Source: DASVHS01 sp038244815 (GTDB taxonomy: Bacteria > Acidobacteriota > Thermoanaerobaculia > Gp7-AA8). From it: a stretch of 64,000 bases of DNA. Position numbers and translations under genes: made by a program. The DNA is taken from contig JBBRTB010000010.1 of NCBI GenBank assembly GCA_038244815.1, positions 62,001 to 126,000 on the forward strand. The letters run 5' to 3'. Below are positions 8,333 through 18,399 of the stretch, in pieces (within the stretch, counting starts at the first letter, position 1; every line of letters begins with the position of its first letter). The notes below the pieces were generated by a model that did not search any database, was not told the DNA's origin, and saw nothing but the letters and a program-made list of their open reading frames with translations.

Positions 8333-11300
8333 ACCGTCTCTTCCCGGGCGCGAGTGGCCTTGCTCATGACGAATTTCTGCAGCAGTACGCCGACCAGAAC
8401 GAGCGACGCGGCCAGTCCGAGAAGCGATCCAACGCGATACAAACCGCCGAGCCGGGCCAGATCGTGGAGGAAGCACTTCAAGACTGTCACCACCAGCAGA
8501 AGGATGGCCGCGACCCGCGCGGCCTTCGTGTTCAGCACGATCCCGGCGATGAGCATTGCGATCGCAAAAAGCGCCCACCCGATCGTGTAAGTCAGATCCT
8601 GGGCCAGGGACGAGGAGAAAAAGTCGAACGTGATCGCTCTTCCGGTGGAGAAGTAATCGGCGATCTCGATGTTCAGCAGAGAGAAAAGGAGGATCGTGCC
8701 CGCGACATTACCCGCTATCACGCCGCCCCGAATGTGCCGTGGCCATCGAGACGCGGCGAAGAAATACGACGCGGCGGCGACGAGATACGTGTAGAGATAC
8801 CAGTTGAAGATCGGCGTGTGACTGGAAGGGTGATACGAGAACACGGCCGGGTTGAACACCAGGCGGACGAAGACGATCGCCAGCAGTCCGCCGCTCCATG
8901 CCAGAAGACCGCGGTGCGGAATGCGCGTGAACAGCCACACCAGCGCTGCCCCTTCGAGCGCCCAGCCGATCGTGATCCATTGCCGGTCCAGTTGCAGCGG
9001 AATGGCCACCGTGATGAACGCCAGCGCCGCACCGGCCACCGTGGCCAGCCGTGTGATCTGGCGCTCTCCCGGCGCATCGAGACGCAGCAGCCGCAACAAC
9101 AGCGCGATCATCAGCAGCGCCTGGCCAAGCGGTAGCACGCCGATCATCCAGTCGAGGTGAGCGTCGACCATCGCGTCGCGCGCGAAGAAGAAGAACGGAA
9201 CACCCGCCAGAACGGCGCCCAGATACGGGGCAAACGCGCGCCTGGTCCGTGTGCCGAGGAGGAGCGGGTAGGCGATGAACAACCCGTAAAGCACCGCCGC
9301 GAACGTGAATTCCTGCGACGGCGTGTTCGTCCGCGCCAGCCCGGTGGCGATCGCCGTCATCAGTACCGCCGCGATCACGATGGCGTGGCTCTCCGTCACC
9401 CAGGCCAGGGCCATGATCGCGAGGAGCAGCACGACGTGAGTGGAAAGAAGACTGACGAACAAGGGCTGCTCCGACAGCCCTCCGGCGATGATTCCGACGA
9501 TCTCGGCGAGAAACGGCGCGATCACGGCCGCCCACAGGAAAGGCGTCACTGCTTTGATCGTGAGCTTGTTCGCAAGCGCAAACCAGGTGATCGCATAGGC
9601 CACCACGATCACTGCGGCGACCATGGCCACGTCAGGCCACGGCATCTGCCGAGCGACCGCCGCCCACGTCATCAGCACGATCTGCGATCCGATCACACCG
9701 CCGATGAGCAGGGAGCCAAGCCGGAGATACAGAGCCGCCGTTCCGATGGCGACGGCCAGCAGCGCCAGAACCGCGAACATCGGCCAGGGCGGAATGGAGA
9801 GGTCGGGCTGCGCGGCGACGACGACGAGAAACAGGTGAGCCGCCAGCGCCAGATGCGCGGTGTAACCGAACTGGCCGCTCTCCGCGTTCCGGGCGGACCA
9901 GATGCTGCCGGCCAGCGCCGTGATGGCGAAGATCGCCACGACGCTTAGCGCCGGAACGAGTAACAGCGTCACCGGCACCGCCGCCCACCACGACGCCAGC
10001 ACGATCCAACCCAGAATGACGACGGCGCCGGCCAGCCACGGCCGGCATGTCGCCGCGGCCTCGACGAATGTGCCGGCCAGCGTGATCGCTAAAAGCAGCG
10101 CCAGCCCCAGAAGCGCCTCAGGCGCAATGCCCTGTCCGGTCAGGAAGAAGAGCACGCAGAGACTGAGGATGACTGTGACAGCGGTGCCGCCGTCCGGCGC
10201 CAGCGTTCTCTTCATGCGTCGCGCAATCGCCGGCACGCCGAGGAACAGAATCGCGAATGCGCCGTAGACGAGCAGTGCTGCGCCCAATCGCGGCGCCGTC
10301 AGGTACTTCGCCGACCACACCCCTTCGGCGACGATGGCGAAGAACGCCCCGGTGAAGTAGACGAGACCCTCTCTGCGCGCGATGGCGAATGCCGCGATGA
10401 GTGCGAGCAGCGCGAATAGAACCGTGAACAGCAACGCCGGCGATGCCGCCGACTGTTCGCGGATCACCAGCACGGGGAACAGAAACAGGAGCACACCCGC
10501 GGTGACGGTCGCGTACGAAGAGATGCGCAAACCCGCGACGAGATACAAAACGACGAACGCGGCTGCCCAGCCGAGGATCGCCGGCCACGCCTGATGCGTG
10601 TAAGAGACCGAGGACCAGATCACGAACGTGAGCACGGCCGCGACGCCCCCGAGCGCGTGCAGCCATTGCGGTCCGCGCGTCGCCGCAATCGCAGCCAGTC
10701 CCGCCGTCATCAGCAGGAGAAACCCGAAGAGCACGTTGTAACGGGCGCCGTAAGCCGGAACGGCGGAGCCGAACACCGCGAACGCGAGCGGAAGGATGGC
10801 GCTGGCCAGAGCGACGCGTTTGAAATCGGGTCGCGATCGCGCGCCGAAGCCGCCGCGCATCCACAACGCGCTCGATCCGATCATCGCAAACACGGCGAAG
10901 ATCGCCGCGGCCAGCGGCAACTGGGAAGCGGTCAGAAACTCTCCGATCCACGCCCACTGATAGAGAACCGTGAAGAGCAGGCTGCCCGCCGTGAGGATCG
11001 GCCATCCCTTCCGGAACGCCACCCAGGCCAGACCGGCGTTGAGCAGCAGCAGATACGAAAAGAGTCCAACCGGACGGTTGTCGCCCGTCGACAAAAGCGC
11101 CGGCGTGGCAAAGCCCCCCATCAGTCCGAGCAGTGCGATGAACACGGAGTCGCGGCGGATCGACAACATCACCGCCACCGCCGTGACGACGAGCATCAGT
11201 GCGAAGACGAGCGTTCCGGGCAACAGGTGCCACAGCGCATACGTCGCAAACAGCGTGGAGTACAGGATGGCAATGCCGGCGCCATGCATCGAGTTCGCGG

Positions 11301-11862
11301 TCGCGGCGTACCCGCGCGCCACACGCAACTCGCACACGACGAGAAGAGTCATGCCCGTGATGATGCCGATCGCGGCGCGTACCGCTGGGCTCAGCCAACC
11401 ATGCTCCACCGAGTACTTGAGGAAGAACACTGCCGCAAGCACGAGCGCGACGCCGGCGATCCACGAGAACAGCTTTACGCCGACGAGACTCTCCCAGTCG
11501 AATGCCGGCTTCCGCGGACGCGGAGCGGCGATCGGCGGGATTGGTCGCGGGGTCTGCGGTACCACGGGCGGCGGTGGTGATGGCGCGACGGGTTGCGGCG
11601 CGATGGGAGGCGGTGTGGGCGGCTCGGCGGGCGTGATGACCGGGGGCGGAACGTGTGCCGCGGGCTCGGCTGGAGGAGGTACGACAGTGGGAGCGGGTGC
11701 CGGGGCGGTGCCCCGAACCTCGCGTTTGAACGCGCCGAGCTCGAGGCGCATCGTCTCGAGCTCTTTTCTGAGCTGCTCGGTGACGCGATGAAGCATCACC
11801 AGGCGGACGAGCACAACCGTCCCGACGACGAGCAGAACGACGCCGAAGCAGAATCCAGCCAT
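8329..11862 (-). CDS. DUF2339 family polytopic membrane protein
   Basis: 1177 residues. It opens with one membrane helix (FGVVLLVVGTVVLVRLVML), then a short coiled coil (VTEQLRKELETMRLELGAFKRE), then a Pro/Ala-rich linker of about 75 residues. The SWIAGVALVLAAVFFLKY region follows, with some 25-30 further predicted membrane segments to the C-terminus. This layout is typical of DUF2339 proteins. Function is not established; the large membrane core beside a periplasmic DUF3999 partner suggests an envelope complex. An RNA hairpin abuts the start codon and may cover the ribosome-binding site. Confidence 0.82.
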   Translation of the reverse strand: MAGFCFGVVLLVVGTVVLVRLVMLHRVTEQLRKELETMRLELGAFKREVRGTAPAPAPTVVPPPAEPAAHVPPPVITPAEPPTPPPIAPQPVAPSPPPPVVPQTPRPIPPIAAPRPRKPAFDWESLVGVKLFSWIAGVALVLAAVFFLKYSVEHGWLSPAVRAAIGIITGMTLLVVCELRVARGYAATANSMHGAGIAILYSTLFATYALWHLLPGTLVFALMLVVTAVAVMLSIRRDSVFIALLGLMGGFATPALLSTGDNRPVGLFSYLLLLNAGLAWVAFRKGWPILTAGSLLFTVLYQWAWIGEFLTASQLPLAAAIFAVFAMIGSSALWMRGGFGARSRPDFKRVALASAILPLAFAVFGSAVPAYGARYNVLFGFLLLMTAGLAAIAATRGPQWLHALGGVAAVLTFVIWSSVSYTHQAWPAILGWAAAFVVLYLVAGLRISSYATVTAGVLLFLFPVLVIREQSAASPALLFTVLFALLALIAAFAIARREGLVYFTGAFFAIVAEGVWSAKYLTAPRLGAALLVYGAFAILFLGVPAIARRMKRTLAPDGGTAVTVILSLCVLFFLTGQGIAPEALLGLALLLAITLAGTFVEAAATCRPWLAGAVVILGWIVLASWWAAVPVTLLLVPALSVVAIFAITALAGSIWSARNAESGQFGYTAHLALAAHLFLVVVAAQPDLSIPPWPMFAVLALLAVAIGTAALYLRLGSLLIGGVIGSQIVLMTWAAVARQMPWPDVAMVAAVIVVAYAITWFALANKLTIKAVTPFLWAAVIAPFLAEIVGIIAGGLSEQPLFVSLLSTHVVLLLAIMALAWVTESHAIVIAAVLMTAIATGLARTNTPSQEFTFAAVLYGLFIAYPLLLGTRTRRAFAPYLGAVLAGVPFFFFARDAMVDAHLDWMIGVLPLGQALLMIALLLRLLRLDAPGERQITRLATVAGAALAFITVAIPLQLDRQWITIGWALEGAALVWLFTRIPHRGLLAWSGGLLAIVFVRLVFNPAVFSYHPSSHTPIFNWYLYTYLVAAASYFFAASRWPRHIRGGVIAGNVAGTILLFSLLNIEIADYFSTGRAITFDFFSSSLAQDLTYTIGWALFAIAMLIAGIVLNTKAARVAAILLLVVTVLKCFLHDLARLGGLYRVGSLLGLAASLVLVGVLLQKFVMSKATRAREETV

Positions 11863-11896
11863 GGACCTTCAGGCAAGGATACTCGCCCGAAGGTCC
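11863..11896 (-). promoter_or_regulatory. hairpin covering the DUF2339 ribosome-binding site
   Basis: GGACCTTC (11863-11870) and GAAGGTCC (11889-11896) form a perfect 8-bp stem, with an inner GGC/GCC pair, immediately before the DUF2339 ATG at 11862. On the transcript the AAGG part of the 3' arm is the only Shine-Dalgarno-like sequence and is paired. It could alternatively be a terminator of the OPT transcript, but no U-tract follows. Confidence 0.4.
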
Positions 11897-11914
11897 GCTG
11901 ACGCCTGGGGCCGG

Positions 11915-14305
11915 TTACAGATCGACCTGGCGGTGGGCCAGAAGCTTCTCCCGTCCTGTTAAGTAGAGCAGCATGATGAGGATAGCGAACGGAATGAGCG
12001 CGAGTATGTCGGACGAGGCGCCGCTGTAGAACGGGTTGTGCTTCGACACCGCATCGATCCAGTCGTTCACCGGCTTCATCTGCGAAACGCCGGCGAGGAA
12101 GGCGATGATGATGCCGGCGATCGCGCCACCGGCGATGTAACCCGAGGCCATCAGCACGCCCGGGCTCTTGTCGCCTTCGGCGATGAGCTGATCTTCACTC
12201 AGGTTCTTGCCGGCGAACTTCTTTCCGATCCAGCGATCGACGAACCATCGCACCATGCCGCCGATGAGAATCGGCGACGACGACGACAGGGGGAGATAGA
12301 CGCCGACGGCGAACGCCAGTGAGGGGATGCCGGACATCTCCAGCACGATGGCGATCATGGCGCCGAGGATCACCAGGCCCCACGGCAGCTTGCCGCCGAG
12401 GATGCCCTTGATGATGTACGACATCAGCGTCGCTTTCGGGGCGTCGAATTTCGACGTGATCTTCTCGCCGCTCGGCAGCGCCTTGTACTCGCCGTTGATG
12501 CCCGGATCGACGAAGTAGGCCAGCCGGCCGTTCTCATCGACGAGATACTTCTGGGCGTTGCCGCCCGACGCATCCTGGCGGTGGTACACGTAAAAACTCC
12601 TGGTGTCACCGTTCGCCTGTGTTTTCGGAAGAGACTCGCGCGCATCGAGCTTCGAGATGTCGACGTGCTCGTCGGGTGAAGCGGATCCGGCGCTGAAACC
12701 GGCGGGCAGCGCCTTGCCGACCGGCAGATAGACCGACCCGGCGCGATTCAGTTCGAGAAGAATCGGTCCCAGGATGAGCGCGGAAGCCAGCGCGCCGATG
12801 AGGATGGCGATCTGCTGGGCCTTCGGTGTCGCGCCAACCAGGAATCCGGTCTTGAGGTCCTGCGACGTGGTCCCGCCGTTCGACGACGCGATGCAGACGA
12901 TGCCGCCGATCGACAACGCGGTCACGAAGTAATTCGATCCCGTCCAGCGCAGGATCACGAAGATGAGACACGTGAGCAGCAGCGTCGCCACGGTCATGCC
13001 CGAGATCGGGTTCGACGAAGACCCGATCTCGCCCGTAAGCCGCGAGGACACGGTCACGAACAGGAACCCAAAGACCACGATGAGAATGGCGGCGGCAATG
13101 CGGGCCGCGAAACCGACGCCACCGACGTAGAGCGGATTGGAGATGGCGATGGCGAGCACGAGTCCGACGATGCCGACCAGCACGAGCTTCATCGACAGAT
13201 CGCGATCGGTCCGCGACACTTCGATGCGCTCGCCGGCTTCGTTGCGCGAGCCGCGCAGGTCGGACAGCCCGCCTTTCAGTCCGTGCCAGATGACGGGAAT
13301 CGAACGGCCCACGCTGATGATGCCGCCGGCGGCGACAGCACCCGCGCCGATGTACAGCACGTAGGCGTTGCGGATCGCGCCCGGACTCATGTCCCTGATG
13401 AGCGCGGTGGTCTCGGGGGCCAGCGGCGTGGCCAGACCCGCGCCGAAGTACTTGATCATCGGGATGAGCACGAGGTACGCGAGAACACCGCCGGCGCACA
13501 TGATGGCGCTGATGCGCGGTCCGATGATGTAGCCGACTCCGAGCAGCTCCGGAGAGATCTCCGCCGAGATCGAGGCGGCCTCGAAGGGCTTACCGAAGAC
13601 TCTCTCCGGCGTGTCTTTCCACACATGGAACGCGTTCATGGCCGTCTTGTAGACCAGTCCCACGCCGAAGCCTGTGAAGATCGTCTTGGCGCTGGTCATG
13701 GCGCCGCCGAGCGCTTCCTGCTCGCGCTTGGCTTCGTCCGACGCCGCATCCCTCGACTCCTGCGACGCCCCCGCCTTCAGCACCTCGGCGCATGCCGTGC
13801 CTTCCGGGTACTTGAGCAGTCCGTGCTGCGCGACGATGAGCGCGCGCCGCAGCGGGATCATCATCAGGATGCCCAGCAGCCCGCCCAGCACCGCCACGAG
13901 CATCACGCGGGTGTTTTCGAGATCGAACCCGAGAATCAGGATCGCCGGCATCGTGACACCGACGCCGAACGCGATCGACTCGCCGGCCGAGCCCGCCGTT
14001 TGCACGATGTTGTTCTCGAGAATCGTGGCGTCGCGCGCACCGAGTTTCGAGAGGATGCGGAACAACGTGATGGAGATGACCGCTACTGGAATCGAGGCGC
14101 TGACCGTCAGTCCGACTTTCAGCACCAGATACAGCGACGACGCGCCGAAGACCATGCCCAGGATCGTGCCCATGATGACCGGCACGGGTGTGAGCTCGCG
14201 CATCGACGTCTGCGACGGAATGTAGGGGGTGAAGGACGGCGACGGGGGGGGCCGGTTGCCGACGATGTCCGGGTACTCGTTCGGTTGTGACTGAACGGTG
14301 CTCAT
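11915..14305 (-). CDS. OPT family oligopeptide transporter
   Basis: 796 residues, with about 14-16 membrane segments, of the oligopeptide transporter superfamily, which imports small peptides or metal chelates with protons. Characteristic segments are the N-terminal ELTPVPVIMGTILGMVFGAS, NNIVQTAGSAGESIAFGVG, the conserved YPEGTACAEVL and, later, NGGTTSQDLKTGFLVGATP. A hydrophilic insertion of about 100 residues, including VDENGRLAYFVDPGINGEYK, separates the last two membrane blocks; this is typical of the bacterial subgroup. The gene lies alone between DUF2339 and the MFS gene. Confidence 0.9.
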   Translation of the reverse strand: MSTVQSQPNEYPDIVGNRPPPSPSFTPYIPSQTSMRELTPVPVIMGTILGMVFGASSLYLVLKVGLTVSASIPVAVISITLFRILSKLGARDATILENNIVQTAGSAGESIAFGVGVTMPAILILGFDLENTRVMLVAVLGGLLGILMMIPLRRALIVAQHGLLKYPEGTACAEVLKAGASQESRDAASDEAKREQEALGGAMTSAKTIFTGFGVGLVYKTAMNAFHVWKDTPERVFGKPFEAASISAEISPELLGVGYIIGPRISAIMCAGGVLAYLVLIPMIKYFGAGLATPLAPETTALIRDMSPGAIRNAYVLYIGAGAVAAGGIISVGRSIPVIWHGLKGGLSDLRGSRNEAGERIEVSRTDRDLSMKLVLVGIVGLVLAIAISNPLYVGGVGFAARIAAAILIVVFGFLFVTVSSRLTGEIGSSSNPISGMTVATLLLTCLIFVILRWTGSNYFVTALSIGGIVCIASSNGGTTSQDLKTGFLVGATPKAQQIAILIGALASALILGPILLELNRAGSVYLPVGKALPAGFSAGSASPDEHVDISKLDARESLPKTQANGDTRSFYVYHRQDASGGNAQKYLVDENGRLAYFVDPGINGEYKALPSGEKITSKFDAPKATLMSYIIKGILGGKLPWGLVILGAMIAIVLEMSGIPSLAFAVGVYLPLSSSSPILIGGMVRWFVDRWIGKKFAGKNLSEDQLIAEGDKSPGVLMASGYIAGGAIAGIIIAFLAGVSQMKPVNDWIDAVSKHNPFYSGASSDILALIPFAILIMLLYLTGREKLLAHRQVDL

Positions 14306-14313
14306 GGCGCTGC

Positions 14314-14319
14314 ATTATG
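14314..14319 (-). promoter_or_regulatory. -10 box candidate for the OPT transporter
   Basis: CATAAT on the minus strand ends eight bases before the ATG at 14305. There is no Shine-Dalgarno sequence in between and only weak -35 candidates upstream. Confidence 0.35.
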
Positions 14320-14367
14320 CATTGCCCAACGCCGCTTTGCCGAACGTAGAAGTGGGACCTGCCTTGC

Positions 14368-15630
14368 CTAGACCGTGTTCTCGGGGACGGGGCCGAGAAT
14401 GCCGCGCTCGATGTAGATGGGGCGGATCAGCGCGGCCAGCGTCGGGCGGCGGAAGCTGAAGTAGACCGCGCCGGCGAGACAGACGATCGCGCCGATGAGG
14501 ATCGTCTGCTCCGCCCCGATGCGATCGGCCAGCACCCCGGCGATGAGGCTGCCGATCGGCATGGCACCGAGGACGGCCATGCTGTAGAAGGCCATCACAC
14601 GACCGCGCATGCGCTCTTCGACGACGGTCTGCAGGATCGTGTTCGCCGAAGCCGCCTGCAGCATCATCCCCGCGCCGACGATCGGAATCACAGCGACCGC
14701 AATCCAGAGTGTGTGAGCGAACGAGAAGGCGATGAGACCGGCGCCCAGAGCCGCGGTGGCGGTGATGATGACCTTGCCGAGACCGACGACCGTGTGCCGC
14801 GAGGCCAGATAGACCGTTCCGAGAAGTGCTCCCACGCCGGAAGCCGTCATGAGAACGCCGAGGGTGTGTGCGTCGCCGTGCAGGACGGAGGAGGCGATGG
14901 CCGGCATCAGCACGATGTACGGCGTGCCGAAGATGCTGACGATCGTGACGATGAGCAGCAGCGCCCGCACGGGAGCGAATCGCCAGACGTAGCTGAATCC
15001 CTCGCGCAGCTCCTGGCTCACATGCTGCCCGGATTTCGCCCGCGGCACGCGCGTGAACCGCATGGCCAGCAGCGACATGATGACGGCGATGTAAGAGATG
15101 GCGTCGGCGAGGAAGCACCATCCCTCGCCCAGCGCCGCGATCATGATGCCGCCGATCGACGGGCCGATGATGCGCGAGGCGTTGAACATCGCCGAGTTCA
15201 GGGCGATGGCGTTCGGCAGGTCTTCGCGGTCATCGACCATCTCCACGACGAAGGCCTGTCTGGCCGGCGTATCGAGCGCGTTGATCACTCCCTGCACGAC
15301 CTGGAGCACGATGATCTCGACGATGGTGATGTGCGTGAACGCCAGAACGGCCAGGGCCAGGGACTGTATCGCCGAAGCGACCTGCGTCCAGACCAGGATG
15401 CGATGGCGATCGAAGCGGTCGCTGACGACACCTCCGATCGGCCCGAGCAGCAATAGAGGGATCTGACCGGCGAAGCCGACGACGCCGAGCAGGAGCTCCG
15501 ACTTCGTCAGCCGGTAGACGAGCCAGGCCGTGGCGATGCGCGTGATCCAGGTGCCGACCAGCGAAACCGTCTGCCCGCCGAAAAACAGGCGGTAGTTGCG
15601 GTGGCGGAGGGCCCGGGCGATCCGGCTCAC
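14368..15630 (-). CDS. MFS transporter (EntS/DitE-like exporter)
   Basis: 420 residues with 12 predicted membrane segments, of the major facilitator subgroup related to enterobactin exporter EntS. Typical landmarks are the N-terminal NYRLFFGGQTVSLVGTWI, the loop motif GGVVSDRFDRHRILVWTQ and the conserved NALDTPARQAFVVEMV. Substrate is unknown; efflux is likely. The start is GTG at 15630, overlapping the uvrA stop by four bases (GTGA), so it is coupled to uvrA. Confidence 0.85.
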   Translation of the reverse strand: MSRIARALRHRNYRLFFGGQTVSLVGTWITRIATAWLVYRLTKSELLLGVVGFAGQIPLLLLGPIGGVVSDRFDRHRILVWTQVASAIQSLALAVLAFTHITIVEIIVLQVVQGVINALDTPARQAFVVEMVDDREDLPNAIALNSAMFNASRIIGPSIGGIMIAALGEGWCFLADAISYIAVIMSLLAMRFTRVPRAKSGQHVSQELREGFSYVWRFAPVRALLLIVTIVSIFGTPYIVLMPAIASSVLHGDAHTLGVLMTASGVGALLGTVYLASRHTVVGLGKVIITATAALGAGLIAFSFAHTLWIAVAVIPIVGAGMMLQAASANTILQTVVEERMRGRVMAFYSMAVLGAMPIGSLIAGVLADRIGAEQTILIGAIVCLAGAVYFSFRRPTLAALIRPIYIERGILGPVPENTV

Positions 15631-18371
15631 GCCCGCCGCGACGCAAGCACCGTACCGCCCGCCAGGTAGCGGCCGGTGATGCTCCGCTCGTTCTCCGCGA
15701 CGTCAGCCGGTGTCCCTGTCGCGACCAGCTCGCCGCCACCGTCTCCCCCATCCGGGCCGAGGTCGATCACCCAGTCAGCCGACTCGATCAACTGGACGTT
15801 GTGCTCGATCACGACCACCGAGTGCCCGCGGTCGATGAGATCGCGAAACGTCCTGATCAACTGATGCACGTCCGTGTGATGGAGTCCGGTCGTCGGCTCG
15901 TCGAACAGGAAGAGCCGTTTGGCCTCGCTCTTGGCATTCTCCGAGAGGAACGAAGCGAGCTTGAGGCGCTGGGCCTCGCCGCCTGAGAGGGAATCGGTCG
16001 ACTGTCCCAGCCGCAGATAGCCGAGGCCCACGGAGCGCAGCGCGTCGAGCTTGCGCAGGAGGACGCGCTTGTCGATGAAGAACTTCATGGCCTCGTCGAC
16101 GGTCATCTTGAGGATGGCATCGACGTTTTTCCCCTTGTACACGACCTTGAGGACCTGATCGTTGAAGCGTCTGCCGCCGCACTTCTCGCAGACGACCTCG
16201 ACGTCTGCCAGGAACTGCATGTCGATCATCACCGTGCCCGCGCCTTCGCACGTGTCGCAGCGGCCGCCGGTCGTGTTGAATGAGAACATGCCGGCGGTGA
16301 CCCCGTTGAGCTTCGCGCCGGTCGTTTCGGAGAGGATCTTTCGGATCTCTTCCCACGCTTTCACATACGTCGCCGGATTCGATCGCGTCGAACGGCCGAT
16401 GGGCGCCTGATCGACGAACAGCATGTCGTAGACGGCCTCCGTCCCTTCGATGGCGTCGACTTTGCCGACCTCGAGACCGCTGGCACCGCGAAACTCGCGC
16501 TGGTAGCGGTTGTAGAGACAGTTGCGGATGAGCGTCGACTTGCCTGAACCGGAGACGCCGGTGACGGTCACGAGTTGTCCGAGCGGAATGGTGACGTCGA
16601 TGTTGCGGAGGTTGTGCTCGCGCGCGCCACGGATGGTGATCGCGCCGGCGCGGGGGCGGCCTTCTGCCGGCTCGGAACGGCTCGGCGCCGGTCTCACGTC
16701 CCGCGGCTTTCCCTCGTAGGTGATCTGGCCGCCCATCTCCCCCGCGCCCGGACCGAGCTCGATGGTGTGGTCGGCGCCGGCGATGATCGTCGGATCGTGC
16801 TCGACGACGATCACCGTGTTGCCGGCGTTCTTCAGGCGTCGCAGAACGGCCAGCAATCGCTCGCTGTCGCGGGCGTGCAGCCCGACGGTGGGCTCGTCGA
16901 TGACGTACATCGTCTCGGTCAGTGAGCTGCCCAGTGCCGCGGCCAGATTGATGCGCTGCGCTTCGCCGCCCGACAACGTGCGCGTCTGCCGGTCGAGCGT
17001 CAGATACGACAAACCGACCTCGTCGAGATAGACGAGGCGGTTCACGATCTCCCTGCGCAGATGGCCCGCCGTCGCTTCCTCCTGCTTCGACATCGGCAGA
17101 TACTCCCAGAACCGGCGGGCATCGCGGACGTTCATGGCGAAGAGATCGGCCACGGTGAGATCGCGAAACTTCACATTGGAGGCGGCGGTCTTCAGACGCG
17201 ATCCGTGGCACAGCGGGCACGGCTCGTAGCTCCGGTATTTCGCGAGCTTGACCCGGACGTGGATCTTGTACTTCTTCGTCTCCAGCCAGTCGAAGAAGCC
17301 CTTGATGCCGTACCACCTGGAGCGGCCGTTGTAGAGGAGGTCCCACTCCGCCGGCGTGAGCTGATCGATGGGCACGTCCAGGCGCAGTCCGTACTTCGCC
17401 GCTGCCTTTTCGAGATCCTCGTACGAGTCTTCGTAGCCGGCCGAGTTCCACGGGGCGATGGGCCGCTCGTCGAGACGCAGCCCTCGATTCGGAATCACCT
17501 TCTCCATATCGATGCCGATGATGCGCCCGTAACCCTGGCAGCTCGTGCAGGCGCCGAGCGGCGAGTTGAACGAGAAAAGGTGTGGCGTCGGCTCGACGAA
17601 CTCGGTGCCGCAGCGATTGCACGCGAAGCGCGATGAGAAGCGATGGCTGATCCAGCCGTCCTTCGCCTCCTCGAGCACATTCACGGTTCCCTTCGACAGC
17701 TCGAAGGCCTGTTCGACCGCTTCGCTGACCTGGCTGGGCTTCTCCCGGTCGACGCGCATGCGGGTGATGACGAGCTCCAGCGACGTGGAGCCGGTGGTGT
17801 CGACGACCTTCAGATCGGCGACCGCATTGTCGATCCAGGCGCGATAGAAGCCGCCCTTCATGAGCTGCTTGAGCACTTCCTCGCGGTTCATGGCGTCGAA
17901 GAAGATCGGCGCCAGGACCACCACACGCTTGCCGGCCAGCGAGTCAGTGATCGTCGCGGCGATCGACTCAGGGGTGTCTTTGCGGACCAGGGTCCCGCAG
18001 TCAGGGCAGCGGGTCTCGCCGCAATAAGTCATGAACAGGCGGATGTGGTCGGCCAGCTCCGTCGCGGTGGCCACGGTGGAACGGGCGTTCTTGACCGAGT
18101 TCTTCTGTTCGATGGCAATGGCCGGGAGGATGCCTTCGATCTCATCGACATCGGGGCGGTCGATGCGCTCGAGGAACTGGCGCACGTACGTCGACATCGA
18201 CTCGACGAAGCGGCGCTGCCCCTCGGCGTAGAGCGTGTTGAAGGCCAGAGACGACTTCCCCGACCCGGATGGGCCGGTCAGGACGGTGAGCTGACGCTGC
18301 GGAATCTCGACGGAAACGTTCCTGAGATTGTGCGTGCGTGCGCCGCGAATGGCGATCGTGCGCGTGGGCAT
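15627..18371 (-). CDS. uvrA: excinuclease ABC subunit A
   Basis: Damage-recognition ATPase of nucleotide excision repair; it loads UvrB at lesions. 914 residues, close to the usual 940. It has two ABC ATPase modules: the first Walker A is GPSGSGKSSLAF with the UvrA-specific YAEGQRRFVESMSTYVRQF, the second is GVSGSGKSTLI. Signature motifs are LSGGEAQRINLA and LSGGEAQRLKLA. Zinc-binding cysteine pairs are CPDCG, CNRCG with CTSC, and CDTC with CEKC. The start MPTRTIAIRGARTHNLRN at 18371 matches the family; a frame extension to 18503 overlaps the next gene and is rejected. uvrB and uvrC are not in the window. Confidence 0.96.
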   Translation of the reverse strand: MPTRTIAIRGARTHNLRNVSVEIPQRQLTVLTGPSGSGKSSLAFNTLYAEGQRRFVESMSTYVRQFLERIDRPDVDEIEGILPAIAIEQKNSVKNARSTVATATELADHIRLFMTYCGETRCPDCGTLVRKDTPESIAATITDSLAGKRVVVLAPIFFDAMNREEVLKQLMKGGFYRAWIDNAVADLKVVDTTGSTSLELVITRMRVDREKPSQVSEAVEQAFELSKGTVNVLEEAKDGWISHRFSSRFACNRCGTEFVEPTPHLFSFNSPLGACTSCQGYGRIIGIDMEKVIPNRGLRLDERPIAPWNSAGYEDSYEDLEKAAAKYGLRLDVPIDQLTPAEWDLLYNGRSRWYGIKGFFDWLETKKYKIHVRVKLAKYRSYEPCPLCHGSRLKTAASNVKFRDLTVADLFAMNVRDARRFWEYLPMSKQEEATAGHLRREIVNRLVYLDEVGLSYLTLDRQTRTLSGGEAQRINLAAALGSSLTETMYVIDEPTVGLHARDSERLLAVLRRLKNAGNTVIVVEHDPTIIAGADHTIELGPGAGEMGGQITYEGKPRDVRPAPSRSEPAEGRPRAGAITIRGAREHNLRNIDVTIPLGQLVTVTGVSGSGKSTLIRNCLYNRYQREFRGASGLEVGKVDAIEGTEAVYDMLFVDQAPIGRSTRSNPATYVKAWEEIRKILSETTGAKLNGVTAGMFSFNTTGGRCDTCEGAGTVMIDMQFLADVEVVCEKCGGRRFNDQVLKVVYKGKNVDAILKMTVDEAMKFFIDKRVLLRKLDALRSVGLGYLRLGQSTDSLSGGEAQRLKLASFLSENAKSEAKRLFLFDEPTTGLHHTDVHQLIRTFRDLIDRGHSVVVIEHNVQLIESADWVIDLGPDGGDGGGELVATGTPADVAENERSITGRYLAGGTVLASRRA

Positions 18372-18399
18372 AACAAGATCGAAACGCCGCGGGCCCGTC

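Noticed and set aside
13283..14290. 335-residue plus-strand frame opposite the OPT transporter; similar long frames at 19771-21099 and 9157-9948.
   Set aside because: They are antisense to clear genes, are rich in Arg, His, Asp and Gly as expected of GC-rich shadow frames, and show no domain.
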